Assembly: GCF_003412465.1 (NCBI RefSeq)
Contig: NZ_QTJV01000009.1
Location: 434,001-498,000, forward strand
Source: Chitinophaga silvisoli
Lineage (GTDB): Bacteria; Bacteroidota; Bacteroidia; Chitinophagales; Chitinophagaceae
Direction: 5' to 3'
Length of the DNA: 64,000 nt
Positions 1-8,765 of the stretch are shown here, one piece after another. Numbering within the stretch: position 1 is the stretch's first letter; each line of letters opens with the position of its first letter. The notes beneath the pieces were generated by a model. That model was given only the letters and a program-made list of their open reading frames with translations, had not been told where the DNA came from and searched no databases. A program made the position numbers and the translations under genes.

Positions 1-1724
1 AGGTATGATGTGGTAGCTTTTATATTCTTCAGGATGAGTGTGCCCCTGTTGTCAAGTTTGTCGTACTGTCCGGTAGTGGCATAACTTTCCCGGCCATTCA
101 AAGATAGATCAGCTGTGATTATTCCGCTTACATCTACCCCTTTTCTTGCAAAAACCTGGTAGATGTTGCCTACATTCAATACACCTTCTGCCCTTACTTT
201 GTAAAGCAGATCTTCAAAGTTCTGCAAGTCGGCGGTAATGAATACCGGGTTGCCTTCGAAGTCAAATTGGAAAGGAGCGATTTTTACACCAAGGCCGGCG
301 AAGGTACTATCTGCATTGTTGATGTTTGCTGTCAGGTTGATATTCTTTATGGGGTTTGGATAATAGGTTGTTTTTAACCAGCCGTCTTTCAGGTTAATAA
401 ATCCATCAGTTTTAGGGAATAGTTTTTTATCCATGCTGAAGGTACCGTTTGCATGGATATTGGCAGTCATCAAACCGGTCATGTCAACCTGTTTTAACCC
501 TAAAGCCTTGTCCAGGATCTGGAGGTCAACAGTCCCATTCACATTGGCGTTCACATTCATTTCGCTCAGACCTTTGGTTTTTATTACGGCCCGGAACTTG
601 TCTTTTTTTCCAAGATCGAAGTTGAGTGTTTTCAGATCCAGTGTCATTTGTTCCAAATCTAATGAGGGCAGGTCGATATTGAGGTCTACATTCAGGTTAG
701 TCATAGGCACGGGTGCTTTGCCGCTGGAAATGGTGCCATTTTTTACCAGCAAAAATGCTTTAAAATCCGGCTTCCTGTTCCTGGGTTCACTGAATGTTCC
801 TTTCAGGCTGAAGAAGAGATCGCTGTTACCTTCCAGTTTGGTATCATTGGCCCAATCAAGGTACTGGGGAGGGAGTACAGAAATCATATCACGGATGGTG
901 GTCTTTTTCGAAGCGGCTTTGATATCGATATCATACCCGTCTTTGAGGATGCTTACGAAGCCGGTGAATTTCAAGGGGAGGTTATTAATCCTTAATTCAT
1001 TCTTTCTTAGTACGAATGTCAAGGCATGGGTATTGATTCTTGTGATCAGGTCAGCGTGCAGGGATTTTTGTTTGGCGTAATAAATCCTGTCGAGGCTGAA
1101 GTCTAACTTGTCGATATTGAGATCGGTGTTGAGATCAAAGATATCTTCGCTTAATCCACCTTTTCCTGTGTAGTTAAGGCCTTTGGCATCTACTAAGATT
1201 TTGGCGGAGTGATCGTCATACCTGATATGCCAGTTTCTGAATTTAATCAGGTCGAGTTTAATAGATGCACCTTTACTGGTGGTATCTTTTGGTGTATCAG
1301 AGGGTGTGGGGACATAGACGTTGTAGTTTGCCTGTCCTTTGCTATTAACGAATACGTTTGCATAAGCGTCTGTCACATAGATTTCATCTATTTTGACTTC
1401 ACCGTCGAAGATGAGGTTTTTGAGGTTGATACCGGCGGCAACTTCTTTTGCGGAGAGCAGGGTGTCTTGTTGAAAAGGTTTGGAGCCCAGCAAGAGGACT
1501 TCATCAACAGATACAGTAAGTGAGGGAAAATGGCGGAAGAAGGTAAGGTGGGTCTTCTTATAATCGAGTTTGCCTGCCAGGCGTTTATTGGCGAATATTT
1601 TCACCTGTTCGGCGATAGTGCCGGGGAAAAGGATGGGGATGATGAACATGAGGAAGAGAATAGACAAGATGAAAATTCCTATCCATTTGAAGGTCTTAAG
1701 CATTATTGTTTTAATTTTTTCCAT
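1..1724 (-). CDS. AsmA-like membrane-anchored protein, 3' end off window
   Basis: The minus strand reads open from an ATG at 1724 to the window edge (574 codons, no stop), so the C-terminus is missing. One membrane helix lies at about residues 10-32, followed by a long, beta-rich, lysine- and asparagine-rich region typical of AsmA-family proteins, which are inner-membrane-anchored, span the periplasm and are linked to lipid transport or outer-membrane assembly. The segment after the helix (removal of GTIAEQV, then a stretch around FFRHFPSLTVSVDEVLL) fits the AsmA N-terminal domain of Bacteroidota. An in-frame second ATG lies seven codons downstream, so the start is not certain. The family call is by overall character; the exact subfamily cannot be settled. 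Confidence 0.8.
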   Translation of the reverse strand, partial: MEKIKTIMLKTFKWIGIFILSILFLMFIIPILFPGTIAEQVKIFANKRLAGKLDYKKTHLTFFRHFPSLTVSVDEVLLLGSKPFQQDTLLSAKEVAAGINLKNLIFDGEVKIDEIYVTDAYANVFVNSKGQANYNVYVPTPSDTPKDTTSKGASIKLDLIKFRNWHIRYDDHSAKILVDAKGLNYTGKGGLSEDIFDLNTDLNIDKLDFSLDRIYYAKQKSLHADLITRINTHALTFVLRKNELRINNLPLKFTGFVSILKDGYDIDIKAASKKTTIRDMISVLPPQYLDWANDTKLEGNSDLFFSLKGTFSEPRNRKPDFKAFLLVKNGTISSGKAPVPMTNLNVDLNIDLPSLDLEQMTLDLKTLNFDLGKKDKFRAVIKTKGLSEMNVNANVNGTVDLQILDKALGLKQVDMTGLMTANIHANGTFSMDKKLFPKTDGFINLKDGWLKTTYYPNPIKNINLTANINNADSTFAGLGVKIAPFQFDFEGNPVFITADLQNFEDLLYKVRAEGVLNVGNIYQVFARKGVDVSGIITADLSLNGRESYATTGQYDKLDNRGTLILKNIKATTSY

Positions 1725-2038
1725 ACGTTGTTATAATTAGATGATCGCTTTGCTCAATGTTTTATTGAGGAGTTCAATGCACAGTTAGGGTGATATAGGT
1801 AATGGATATTGTAATTGCCCACATGATAATGCGTATCGCTGATTTACTTTTAGTGTATGCAAGTTTCCTGCCACTGGCGAGATTTGCTGTAAAGGCAGTG
1901 CTATGGAGGGGATTAGCTGAATGATTGTTTATTGGGGGCATACCGCAGAACGTGGTACTTTACCTACATATAAAGCTGTTGTGGCCGTTTAATAGATGGC
2001 AAAAAATTTGACGGGTATTTAAGAAAAAGGAGGTTATT
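1725..2038. other. Intergenic stretch, no gene seen
   Basis: This 314-base gap separates the AsmA-like gene (leftward) from the small YdaT-like gene (rightward). I see no coding sequence of substance. A near-match to the Bacteroidota -7 element (TACTTTTA) lies around 1845-1852 but without a clear -33 partner. The final bases hold a strong Shine-Dalgarno sequence (AAGGAGG) for the next gene, which is unusual in this phylum. Confidence 0.5.
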
Positions 2039-2242
2039 ATGCCCTGGTATAATGGAGATTATCCACCATCCTATAAAAATCAGCCGAAAGAGATCAGAGA
2101 TAAGGCGACGGAAATTGCTAATGAGGTATTGAGAACGACGGGCAATGAGGGGGAGGCAATAGCTACGGGCCTTAAGCAGGCGAGGATTTTCTTTGCGAAG
2201 AAAAAGAAAGAGGAAACAAGGCGAAAAAACAGCGGGGGATAA
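2039..2242 (+). CDS. Small YdaT-like protein (67 aa)
   Basis: The protein starts MPWYNGDYPPSYKNQPKEIR and continues with a helix ending in AIATGLKQAR. This matches the N-terminal domain of Bacillus YdaT-type proteins (pattern MPW..DYP.S.KN....R.KA..IAN, then GEAIA...QA). In longer relatives a DUF2188 domain follows; here the protein stops after a lysine/arginine-rich tail, so only the N-terminal domain is present. The molecular function of the domain is unknown. A near-perfect ribosome-binding site (AAGGAGG) about 5 bases upstream fixes the start. A hairpin terminator follows directly, so it appears to be a single-gene transcript. Confidence 0.75.
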   Translation: MPWYNGDYPPSYKNQPKEIRDKATEIANEVLRTTGNEGEAIATGLKQARIFFAKKKKEETRRKNSGG

Positions 2243-2265
2243 AGTTTGCTTATGTAGCATCTGAA

Positions 2266-2308
2266 AATAAACGAGCTTGCCTCAAGTAGGCAAACCCGTT
2301 TATTTTGT
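2266..2308 (+). terminator. Rho-independent terminator after the YdaT-like gene
   Basis: Arms AATAAACG and TTGCCT pair with AGGCAA and CGTTTATT around a CAAGT loop, followed by a T-rich run. It may work in both directions. Confidence 0.7.
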
Positions 2309-2391
2309 TTTCTGATTTAAACAGGTTTTTCAATAATGAATGCTGAATGGCCCTGACTTATTTATATCCATCTTCTTCCTACCTACAGTTA

Positions 2392-2760
2392 TTATTTGTG
2401 CATTAATACGTGATCAATCACGTGGATCACTCCATTACTCTGGTGAACATCTTTTATAGTCACGGTAGCCATTCCACCCCTTTCATCATTCAACACCAGC
2501 TATTTCCCTGCATCCATGCCCCACAATTTACCCCCTGTACGGTTGTTAATTCTGGTTTACTGTTTCCTTCTTTTATTTTTTCTGCGAGTGCTTTGCTATC
2601 CAGATTACCCGCTACAACGTGAATGGTTTTGTTCTCTGGTTTGAGCAATGTTTCAACTGCACCTTTAGGCAGTTTATCAAAGGCTTTGTTTGTCGGTGCA
2701 AAAACTGTTAATGGACCGGGGCCGGCCTTGAAGGGTTTCGGCAAGACCAGCGGCTTTTAC
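2392..2760 (-). pseudogene. Decayed fasciclin (FAS1) domain gene
   Basis: Fasciclin-like sequence is spread over different frames of the minus strand. Upstream, a segment reading VKAAGLAETL (about 2730-2760) is in one frame. The core reading GPLTVFAPTNKAFDKLPKG and later LTTVQG is in a second frame (to 2490). The conserved end reading VTIKDVHQSNGVIHVIDHVL is in another frame, ending at a TAA at 2392-2394. The core also lacks roughly nine residues between KPENK and HVVAG compared with the usual domain. Signal peptide and first helix are absent. FAS1 proteins are secreted adhesion-type domains of about 150-190 residues, so this copy is broken by at least two frameshifts and a deletion. Confidence 0.85.
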
Positions 2761-2904
2761 GCGCTTTTTTAAGCAGCAAACAGGCGAAACCCCGTCAGGG
2801 TACAAAAAAAAGTTGCAAAAAGGTAAAAAGGATACTAAAAGTTAATTCTGTTCTATTTCCTTCAGTTACATCTTAATAGCATTGCACATTATAAGTTTTT
2901 ACTA

Positions 2905-3435
2905 ATGCAATGTTACATGAGCATGGGAAATTGCCAGTATCTCTTTAGCGTTTTATGCGCGATTGTCTTTGTTGGTAGCGCCAATGCACAAGCGCCTGCT
3001 GCCGTATATCCTAAAATAACTGGTTATGTAGGGGTCATTCATCCCATAGTTTCCTTTAGTAAGGAAGGCACACATACCAATTTCGACGGGGCGTATGTTG
3101 GCGGACTGCCTACAGGTATCAATATCTGGAAAAGCTCCAAAATCGGGTTTTCATTTGAAGTCGTGCCTTTTATCCGGGCCGCTGATGGTGCCAGTAAAAT
3201 GAATAACTTCTTATTTCATCCCGGCTTACTGGTGTCGCTCGGGCACGGTTTCGTACTTGCCAACCGTTTGGCTTTTGAAACATCCGGCAGGTATGGTGTT
3301 ACTCCTGTATTAAACAAGGTCATTTTAAAAAAGAAGGACTACAGCTACTTTATTGCCCTTCCTGTCCCTGCACGTTTTGGTAATAACCAGCCAGCTGCCG
3401 TTGGTGTAGGATTTCAGTTTGGTATATCGTTTTAA
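2905..3435 (+). CDS. Small outer-membrane beta-barrel protein, first gene of the chrA operon
   Basis: The 176-residue product has a signal peptide ending at about ANAQA (residues 7-30) and then alternating, glycine- and aromatic-rich strands, ending in a phenylalanine (GFQFGISF) as outer-membrane barrels do. Start could be 2905 or the in-frame ATG at 2923, which gives a more usual signal peptide. It ends 11 bases before chrA, so it is probably co-transcribed with chrA and the superoxide dismutase gene. I recognise no named family; a role in chromate or oxyanion stress is only inferred from the neighbours. Confidence 0.75.
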   Translation: MQCYMSMGNCQYLFSVLCAIVFVGSANAQAPAAVYPKITGYVGVIHPIVSFSKEGTHTNFDGAYVGGLPTGINIWKSSKIGFSFEVVPFIRAADGASKMNNFLFHPGLLVSLGHGFVLANRLAFETSGRYGVTPVLNKVILKKKDYSYFIALPVPARFGNNQPAAVGVGFQFGISF

Positions 3436-3446
3436 ACACGCAAACA

Positions 3447-4637
3447 ATGGAAAATAGCAACAAAGCAATATATAGTCTCCGGGAGCTGGTAATATACTTC
3501 CTGAAACTGGGTACCTGGGGCTTTGGTGGCCCGGTGGCGCTGGCAGGTTATATGCACCGCGATCTTGTAGAAAGGAAAAACTGGATTAGCGAAGAAGATT
3601 ACCGGGAAGGGCTGGCGCTGGCGCAACTGGCTCCTGGACCTTTGGCTGCGCAACTAGGCATTTATATGGGGTATGTACATTACCGGCTACTGGGGGCAAC
3701 ACTTGCGGGCCTGGCATTCGTGCTGCCGTCTTTTATCATGGTAGTAATACTCGGTTTTGCATATACCCAATGGCAGGGCATTCCTCAGATGCAGGCTGTA
3801 TTCTATGGCGTGGGAGCTGCTGTAATAGGAATTATTGGAATGAGCTCTTATAAGCTCACCCGTAAAAGCATAGGTGCTGATAAGCTGTTATGGGGCATAT
3901 ATCTTCTTCTGTTATCCTATACGGTATGGCGGGAGGAGGAAAATGTGCTGCTGTTTTTGGGTGCTGGGATATTTTACTGGCTTTTAAAATCGCCGCCAAA
4001 ATCTTTGTTTTTTTTCAGAGGGAATTCCGGTGCGTCCAATGCCATCAGTTTTCCGATTTTACTGAATATTTCTATCCCTGGTTCCAGTAAAACACTTGGG
4101 CAATTATTCCTGTATTTCACCAAAGCAGGTGCTTTTGTATTTGGTAGTGGCCTGGCTATTGTGCCATTTTTATACGGTGGTGTGGTGAAAGAATACGGCT
4201 GGTTAAATGAACAGGAATTTATGGATGCGGTAGCGGTTGCCATGATAACCCCTGGCCCGGTGGTGATTACGGTAGGCTTTATCGGTTTTCTGGTAGCTGG
4301 TTTTCCAGGTGCTTCGGTAGCTGCATTTGCGACCTTTTTTCCTTGTTTTATTTTCACTGTCCTACCTGCACCTTATTTCAGGAAATACGGTAAGCATCCG
4401 GGCATTAAAGCGTTTGTGGACGGGGTTACGGCGGCGGCAGTCGGGGCCATATCCGGCGCTGTAATCGTACTGGGCAAACGGTCACTTACCGATATTTCTA
4501 CGGTGTGTATAGCAATTCTAACATTATTGGTATTGTGGTGTTATAAAAAGATCCCGGAACCGCTACTGATACTTGTGGCGGCTGTAATAGGCTTATTATT
4601 GAATCGGTTATGTAATCAATACAAACTTTTACGATGA
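3447..4637 (+). CDS. chrA: Chromate transporter, ChrA (CHR) family
   Basis: The 396-residue polytopic membrane protein consists of two homologous CHR halves, the usual long-chain form. The first half has the LGTWGFGGP motif (about 21-29) and LAQLAPGPLAAQLG (58-71); the second repeats these as AGAFVFGSGLAIVPF (about 227-241) and MITPGPVVI (about 265-273). ChrA proteins expel chromate from the cytoplasm. The gene overlaps the superoxide dismutase gene by four bases (ATGA), so the two are translationally coupled. In known chrBAC loci of Proteobacteria, ChrC is an iron superoxide dismutase, which supports a true chromate-resistance function here. No chrB-type regulator is visible. Confidence 0.92.
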   Translation: MENSNKAIYSLRELVIYFLKLGTWGFGGPVALAGYMHRDLVERKNWISEEDYREGLALAQLAPGPLAAQLGIYMGYVHYRLLGATLAGLAFVLPSFIMVVILGFAYTQWQGIPQMQAVFYGVGAAVIGIIGMSSYKLTRKSIGADKLLWGIYLLLLSYTVWREEENVLLFLGAGIFYWLLKSPPKSLFFFRGNSGASNAISFPILLNISIPGSSKTLGQLFLYFTKAGAFVFGSGLAIVPFLYGGVVKEYGWLNEQEFMDAVAVAMITPGPVVITVGFIGFLVAGFPGASVAAFATFFPCFIFTVLPAPYFRKYGKHPGIKAFVDGVTAAAVGAISGAVIVLGKRSLTDISTVCIAILTLLVLWCYKKIPEPLLILVAAVIGLLLNRLCNQYKLLR

Positions 4638-5359
4638 ACAGAAAACAATTTCTTAAAGGTACTGTAATAGCAGGCGGAGCCAGTTTATTACAGACGGGAA
4701 ATGTGTTTGCCTCCGCGACGATGGCAGATGTAGTACCGGATAAGCTGGTGGATTCCAGGGGCCAGTTTATACTAAACCCGCTTCCATATAGTAAAACCTT
4801 TCTGGAGCCTTACATGGACACAGAGACGCTGCATCTGCACCATGATTTTCACCATGGTGGTGCTGTGAAAGGAGCCAATAAGGATATGCTGATGATTGAA
4901 AAGGCGATTGCTGACAATAACCTGGAAACGGTGGATTTCTGGACGAAAAAACTGTCTTATCATTTCGGTAGTCACTTGTTGCACACTATCTTTTGGACAA
5001 ACCTCAGCAACAAAAAGACAGAACCGGGTGGCCAGTTATTGAAACAAATAGAAACAAGCTTTGGCAGCTATGAGCGGTTAAAAGGTTATATCGCCGCCAC
5101 TGCTAAAAATATAGATGGCAACGGATGGGGGGTATTGGCTTACCAACCTTATACCAAGGGCTTATCTGTAATTCAGTGTGAAAACCATGAAAAGCTGCAG
5201 CAATGGGGAGCGGTGCCACTGTTGGTAATTGATGTGTGGGAGCATGCCTATTACCTGAAATACAAAAATAAGCGGCAGGATTTTGTCGATACGCTTTTTA
5301 ATATTATTAACTGGGATAATGTAGCGGATAGATTGAATGGGGCGGTTAAGATTAGTTGA
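4634..5359 (+). CDS. Exported Fe/Mn-type superoxide dismutase, ChrC-like
   Basis: After a leader of about 28 residues the protein follows the Fe/Mn superoxide dismutase fold. Likely metal ligands are His69 (in LHLHHDFHH), His117 (HLLHTIFW), Asp200 and His204 (DVWEHAYYLKY), matching the family order H-H-D-H. The enzyme dismutates superoxide to oxygen and peroxide. The leader (NRKQFLKG then a hydrophobic stretch) resembles a Tat signal but has Arg-Lys in place of the twin arginines, so the export route is uncertain. It overlaps chrA by four bases and is followed by a terminator. Chromate reduction generates superoxide, which explains the coupling. The exact metal cannot be assigned from sequence alone. 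Confidence 0.9.
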   Translation: MNRKQFLKGTVIAGGASLLQTGNVFASATMADVVPDKLVDSRGQFILNPLPYSKTFLEPYMDTETLHLHHDFHHGGAVKGANKDMLMIEKAIADNNLETVDFWTKKLSYHFGSHLLHTIFWTNLSNKKTEPGGQLLKQIETSFGSYERLKGYIAATAKNIDGNGWGVLAYQPYTKGLSVIQCENHEKLQQWGAVPLLVIDVWEHAYYLKYKNKRQDFVDTLFNIINWDNVADRLNGAVKIS

Positions 5360-5363
5360 TGGG

Positions 5364-5390
5364 AAGCCGGTATAAGTACCGGCTTTTTTA
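5364..5390 (+). terminator. Terminator of the chrA-SOD operon
   Basis: Arms AAGCCGGTA and TACCGGCTT enclose a TAAG loop and are followed by a T run. The last bases overlap the stop codon of the convergent MFS gene. Confidence 0.85.
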
Positions 5391-6947
5391 ATGGTCTGCC
5401 ACCGTTACACTACTTTTTTGTAATGCTTTTCTCTTTTTTTTTATCGTAATAATAACCAATGTAACACAACAAGCATTCATCAAAGCAATCAGTGCAAATG
5501 CATCCGTATAACTCAATAGATAAGTTTGCCTTATCATGGTGCCCTCCAATGCTGCCAGTGCCTGCTTTGTCGCATCATAATAACCTGCCCCATGAGCGAT
5601 GAAGTTGTGTGTCAACGCACTTAATCGTTGTGTTGTGAAATAATCTCCAACCGTAATATGCGACACAAGATCATTCCGATGTGTCGCAGCACGGTGAGTG
5701 ATATAAGTGTTGATCAATGCAATACCGAATGATCCACCCAACTGCCGCATCATATTATTCAGTGCAGCACCCTGGGGTATATCTGCTGGCTTTAATTCTG
5801 ATATCGCCAACACTGTAAGCGGTACAATCAACAAGGAAGCACCTATTCCACGAAAGATAAGTGGCATGAAGAAATAATCACTGCCCACTTCCAGGTTTGA
5901 TTGTGAGAGAAGGAATCCAAAAATAGCCGAAGACAAAAAACCACTAATAACTAAGTATTGTGGACGCACGCCAGATTGCATCATCCTGCCAAGAAACGGG
6001 GAAAAACATGCTGCCAGTAAAGTGCCAGGTAACAACATTAACCCAGTCTGAAAGGCAGAATAACCTATAAGCCTTTGTGCAAAGAGTGGAAATACAAAGA
6101 CGTTTCCAAAAAGTCCAAATCCCAAAATAAAAGTCATAATTGCTGAGAGAGCCAGCGTAGGGCTTTTTAATACCCGCAGATCAATGACCGGATGCTTTAC
6201 AGTAAGTTCCCACCAGATAAATATGTAAATACATAAAAAGGCAACAACACTCAGTACAATGATGTAGTTTGCAGAAAACCAATCTTCTGTTTCACCCCTT
6301 TCCAGTACTACCTGCAACGCACCTACTCCAATGGCTAGTAAAACAACTCCTAACCAATCGATTTTTTTCCCTTCCCTTGAAGGCTGAGAAGGTTTTAAAT
6401 ACATAAAGGACAATATCGCTGCCATAACACCAATCGGGATATTCACATAAAAAATATACTGCCAGGAAAAATTATCGACTATATACCCCCCTAAAACAGG
6501 CCCGATGGAAGGTCCGATTATAATTCCCAGGCTGAAGATACCGCTTGCCAGCGCTCGCTCTGTCGGCGCAAATGTATCATACAAAATAGCCTGAGATGTG
6601 GATAATAACGCGCCACCACCTATGCCCTGCAAAAAACGAAAGACAACCAGCGACCACAGATTGGTAGACATTCCACACAATGCTGACGTAACAGTGAATA
6701 AGATGATTGAACCTATGTAATACTGTTTTCTTCCGATCGTTTGTGCCAGAAAACTTGTCATCGGTATGATTATAACATTGGCGATGGCATAGGAAGTGAT
6801 CACCCAGGCAGTGTCTTCCAGGGATGCGCCAAGATTTCCGCTCATTGTATTGAGAGATACATTTACTATAGTAGTGTCTATCAGTTCGATGATGGTTGAG
6901 ACGATGATAGTGATAACAATTATCCATTTTCTGAAACCTGTTTCCAT
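5388..6947 (-). CDS. MFS multidrug exporter, DHA2 (EmrB/QacA) family
   Basis: The 519-residue protein has about 14 hydrophobic segments. It shows the DHA2 signature ELIDTTIVNVSLNTM in helix 1 (about 21-35), a motif-A-like GRKQYYIG (about 72-79), QGIGGGALLSTSQAIL (about 107-122) and motif C-like GIIIGPSIGPVLGGY (about 140-154). Such proteins expel drugs and dyes by proton antiport at the inner membrane. No EmrA-type adaptor is next to it. It lies 85 bases downstream of the flavin monooxygenase gene on the same strand, and the pair is divergent from an HxlR regulator, which suggests a regulated detoxification unit. The substrate is unknown. Confidence 0.9.
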   Translation of the reverse strand: METGFRKWIIVITIIVSTIIELIDTTIVNVSLNTMSGNLGASLEDTAWVITSYAIANVIIIPMTSFLAQTIGRKQYYIGSIILFTVTSALCGMSTNLWSLVVFRFLQGIGGGALLSTSQAILYDTFAPTERALASGIFSLGIIIGPSIGPVLGGYIVDNFSWQYIFYVNIPIGVMAAILSFMYLKPSQPSREGKKIDWLGVVLLAIGVGALQVVLERGETEDWFSANYIIVLSVVAFLCIYIFIWWELTVKHPVIDLRVLKSPTLALSAIMTFILGFGLFGNVFVFPLFAQRLIGYSAFQTGLMLLPGTLLAACFSPFLGRMMQSGVRPQYLVISGFLSSAIFGFLLSQSNLEVGSDYFFMPLIFRGIGASLLIVPLTVLAISELKPADIPQGAALNNMMRQLGGSFGIALINTYITHRAATHRNDLVSHITVGDYFTTQRLSALTHNFIAHGAGYYDATKQALAALEGTMIRQTYLLSYTDAFALIALMNACCVTLVIITIKKKRKALQKSSVTVADH

Positions 6948-7032
6948 ACTAAATTTTGTAAGTAGGCATTGATAACTTTTAATGTTTAGATGATCTCCTG
7001 TCGCTAGCGGGAATAGTTTGGGACCTATTCAA

Positions 7033-8049
7033 TTAGTCCTGAAAACATTTCGTTAATAGTTCAAGGCTTTTTAGTTTACTTGTATGATCAGATGTCATCA
7101 TCCTGATCATGATCTCCTCTGCGCCAAATGCGGATTTTATTATTTTTAATTCCTGCGCAACTGTTTCAGCCTTTCCTACAATGAACTGAGGAAGATCTAC
7201 CGGGTTAACCAAGCGTTCCATAAGGGTTGAACCTTCCAGTGCTTTTATCGCATCCTTTTCGGAAAGCAAGGTATCGCCTAATATTCCTTTCGTCCTGGCC
7301 TGCTTATAGAAATACTGCATGGGTGCAGAAAACTCAATTGCTAAGTGGTCTGTTTCCTGCGCAAAAACAGCCAATCCCAGGATTAATTTTGGTTCTTTGT
7401 GTCCATAGCTTTTATCCGTAGACCTGAAATGCTGCATATACTGTTGGGTAATACTAAAAGCACCCTGCGGGTTGAAAAAACCTGCGAAGGAATAAGCCAG
7501 GCCCATTCGTGCAGCAGCTTCTGCGCTCCAGCCACTTGAGCCCAGTAAATACACATTTGGAAGTGCTCCATCATTGTACACTTTGACCTGGTTAAAAGGA
7601 TGATCTGAAGGGAATCCGTTGCTAAGCCAGCACAGTAGCTCTGTTAGCTGATCCATTGAATCGTCCGGATATTGAAATACAGAACGGTTTCGTTGTAATG
7701 CAAGATCGGTCTGTTTTCCTGTGGTTGCCCTGCCAATACCCAGATCTATCCGCCCGCTATACAATTCGGATAAGGTGGCGAAGGTTTCCGCGACTTTAAA
7801 TGGACTGTAGTGATTCAGCAAAACGCCGCCAGCGCCCACATGTATGTGTCGTGTATTTTCAGCAACAGCTGCAATTAAGACTTCAGGAGATCTTCCGGCA
7901 ACAAGTTTATGACTATGATGCTCTGCAAGCCATATCCGTTGAAAACCCAGCTCCTCAATTACCTTTGCTGTCTCTATGGTATCTTTTAACGCCTGTTTTC
8001 TATCTCCCTGGTAAGGTGTTGTGGAAAGGTCTACTAAGGAAAGTTTCAT
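7033..8049 (-). CDS. LLM-class flavin-dependent monooxygenase (luciferase-like)
   Basis: The 338-residue protein has the bacterial-luciferase-like TIM barrel: an early RIWLAEHHS (about 38-46), then VGAGGVLLNHYSPFKVAE (about 72-89), GRIDLGIGRA (about 98-107) and LLGSSGWSAEAAARMG (about 169-184). These match the MsnO8-like, group 1 luciferase-family oxidoreductases that use reduced flavin and oxygen. The substrate is not predictable. It is the first gene of a probable two-gene unit with the MFS exporter, and is divergent from hxlR across a 96-base control region. Confidence 0.9.
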   Translation of the reverse strand: MKLSLVDLSTTPYQGDRKQALKDTIETAKVIEELGFQRIWLAEHHSHKLVAGRSPEVLIAAVAENTRHIHVGAGGVLLNHYSPFKVAETFATLSELYSGRIDLGIGRATTGKQTDLALQRNRSVFQYPDDSMDQLTELLCWLSNGFPSDHPFNQVKVYNDGALPNVYLLGSSGWSAEAAARMGLAYSFAGFFNPQGAFSITQQYMQHFRSTDKSYGHKEPKLILGLAVFAQETDHLAIEFSAPMQYFYKQARTKGILGDTLLSEKDAIKALEGSTLMERLVNPVDLPQFIVGKAETVAQELKIIKSAFGAEEIMIRMMTSDHTSKLKSLELLTKCFQD

Positions 8050-8069
8050 GATGCGATGTTTTATTTTAC

Positions 8070-8106
8070 TTGCAAAGCTGCATACATTACTTTACTTTTG
8101 GAAGTA
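8070..8106 (+). promoter_or_regulatory. Promoter of the HxlR gene with overlapping palindrome
   Basis: TTG at 8070-8072 and TACTTTTG at 8093-8100 are separated by 20 bases, a full match to the Bacteroidota promoter consensus. A perfect palindrome TACTT-TTGG-AAGTA (8093-8106) overlaps the -7 element and the expected start region. It is a candidate operator by which the HxlR protein represses its own gene and perhaps the divergent monooxygenase. Confidence 0.6.
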
Positions 8107-8145
8107 GTTAACATAATGTCCACTAGGAACAAAAAGTAAAGCTTT

Positions 8146-8493
8146 ATGGAGAATCAAGCACTTTCCAGAGAAAAAAAAGAAAAGATTTTTTTAACTGAGC
8201 CCTGTCATGTGGGAAAAGCGATGGGTATTATTAAAGGGCGGTGGTCTTTTCCTATTATTAGGGCACTTATGAACGGCACTATGCGTTTTAAAGAGTTGGA
8301 ACGAAATGTATCCAGTATTAATACGCGGATGCTTGTAAAGGAGCTAAAAGAAATGGAGGCTGAAGGGTTGGTGATTCGAAAGGCTTATGCAACTGTGCCT
8401 CCTACTGTTGAATACTCGCTGACTGAAAAAGGGCAGGCGTTAAAACCGGTTATTGTGGAAATTGAGAAGTGGGCTGAAAAGTTTTTGCAATAG
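8146..8493 (+). CDS. HxlR-family transcriptional regulator
   Basis: The 115-residue protein is a single winged helix-turn-helix of the HxlR type. It has a Cys near the N-terminus (EPCHVGKAMGII, about 18-29), then GRWSFPIIRALMNGTMRFKELER (about 31-53), INTRMLVKELKEMEAEGLV (about 58-76) and a wing ending in VEYSLTEKGQAL. Several relatives sense aldehydes or quinones through that cysteine; whether this one does is inference. It is divergent from the flavin monooxygenase and MFS exporter, its probable targets. The start is supported by the consensus promoter about 45 bases upstream. Confidence 0.9.
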   Translation: MENQALSREKKEKIFLTEPCHVGKAMGIIKGRWSFPIIRALMNGTMRFKELERNVSSINTRMLVKELKEMEAEGLVIRKAYATVPPTVEYSLTEKGQALKPVIVEIEKWAEKFLQ

Positions 8494-8765
8494 GTAACAA
8501 TGAAATATTCTTTTTAGGGCAAGACCAAAATCTGGCAAATGCATGGATCGAATTTGTGCACTGGGCACCAAGTTACGGGACTTGTCGTTGGCGAGAAAAT
8601 TAGCTTGCAGCTAGTGTTAATCCGGAGATAAACCGCGATTCAATCAAACTGCAGGGTTATGAATTTTTAGGGGTATGACTTATTGGACCAGATAAGTGCG
8701 TTGGCAAACTGTGGCGGGGTTACAACAAAACGAAAACCATGATACTATATTTCGTTATCATGAAA

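Noticed and set aside
433-1736. Three plus-strand frames in the first 1.7 kb
   Set aside because: They are antisense to a continuous AsmA-like frame that is open to the window edge.
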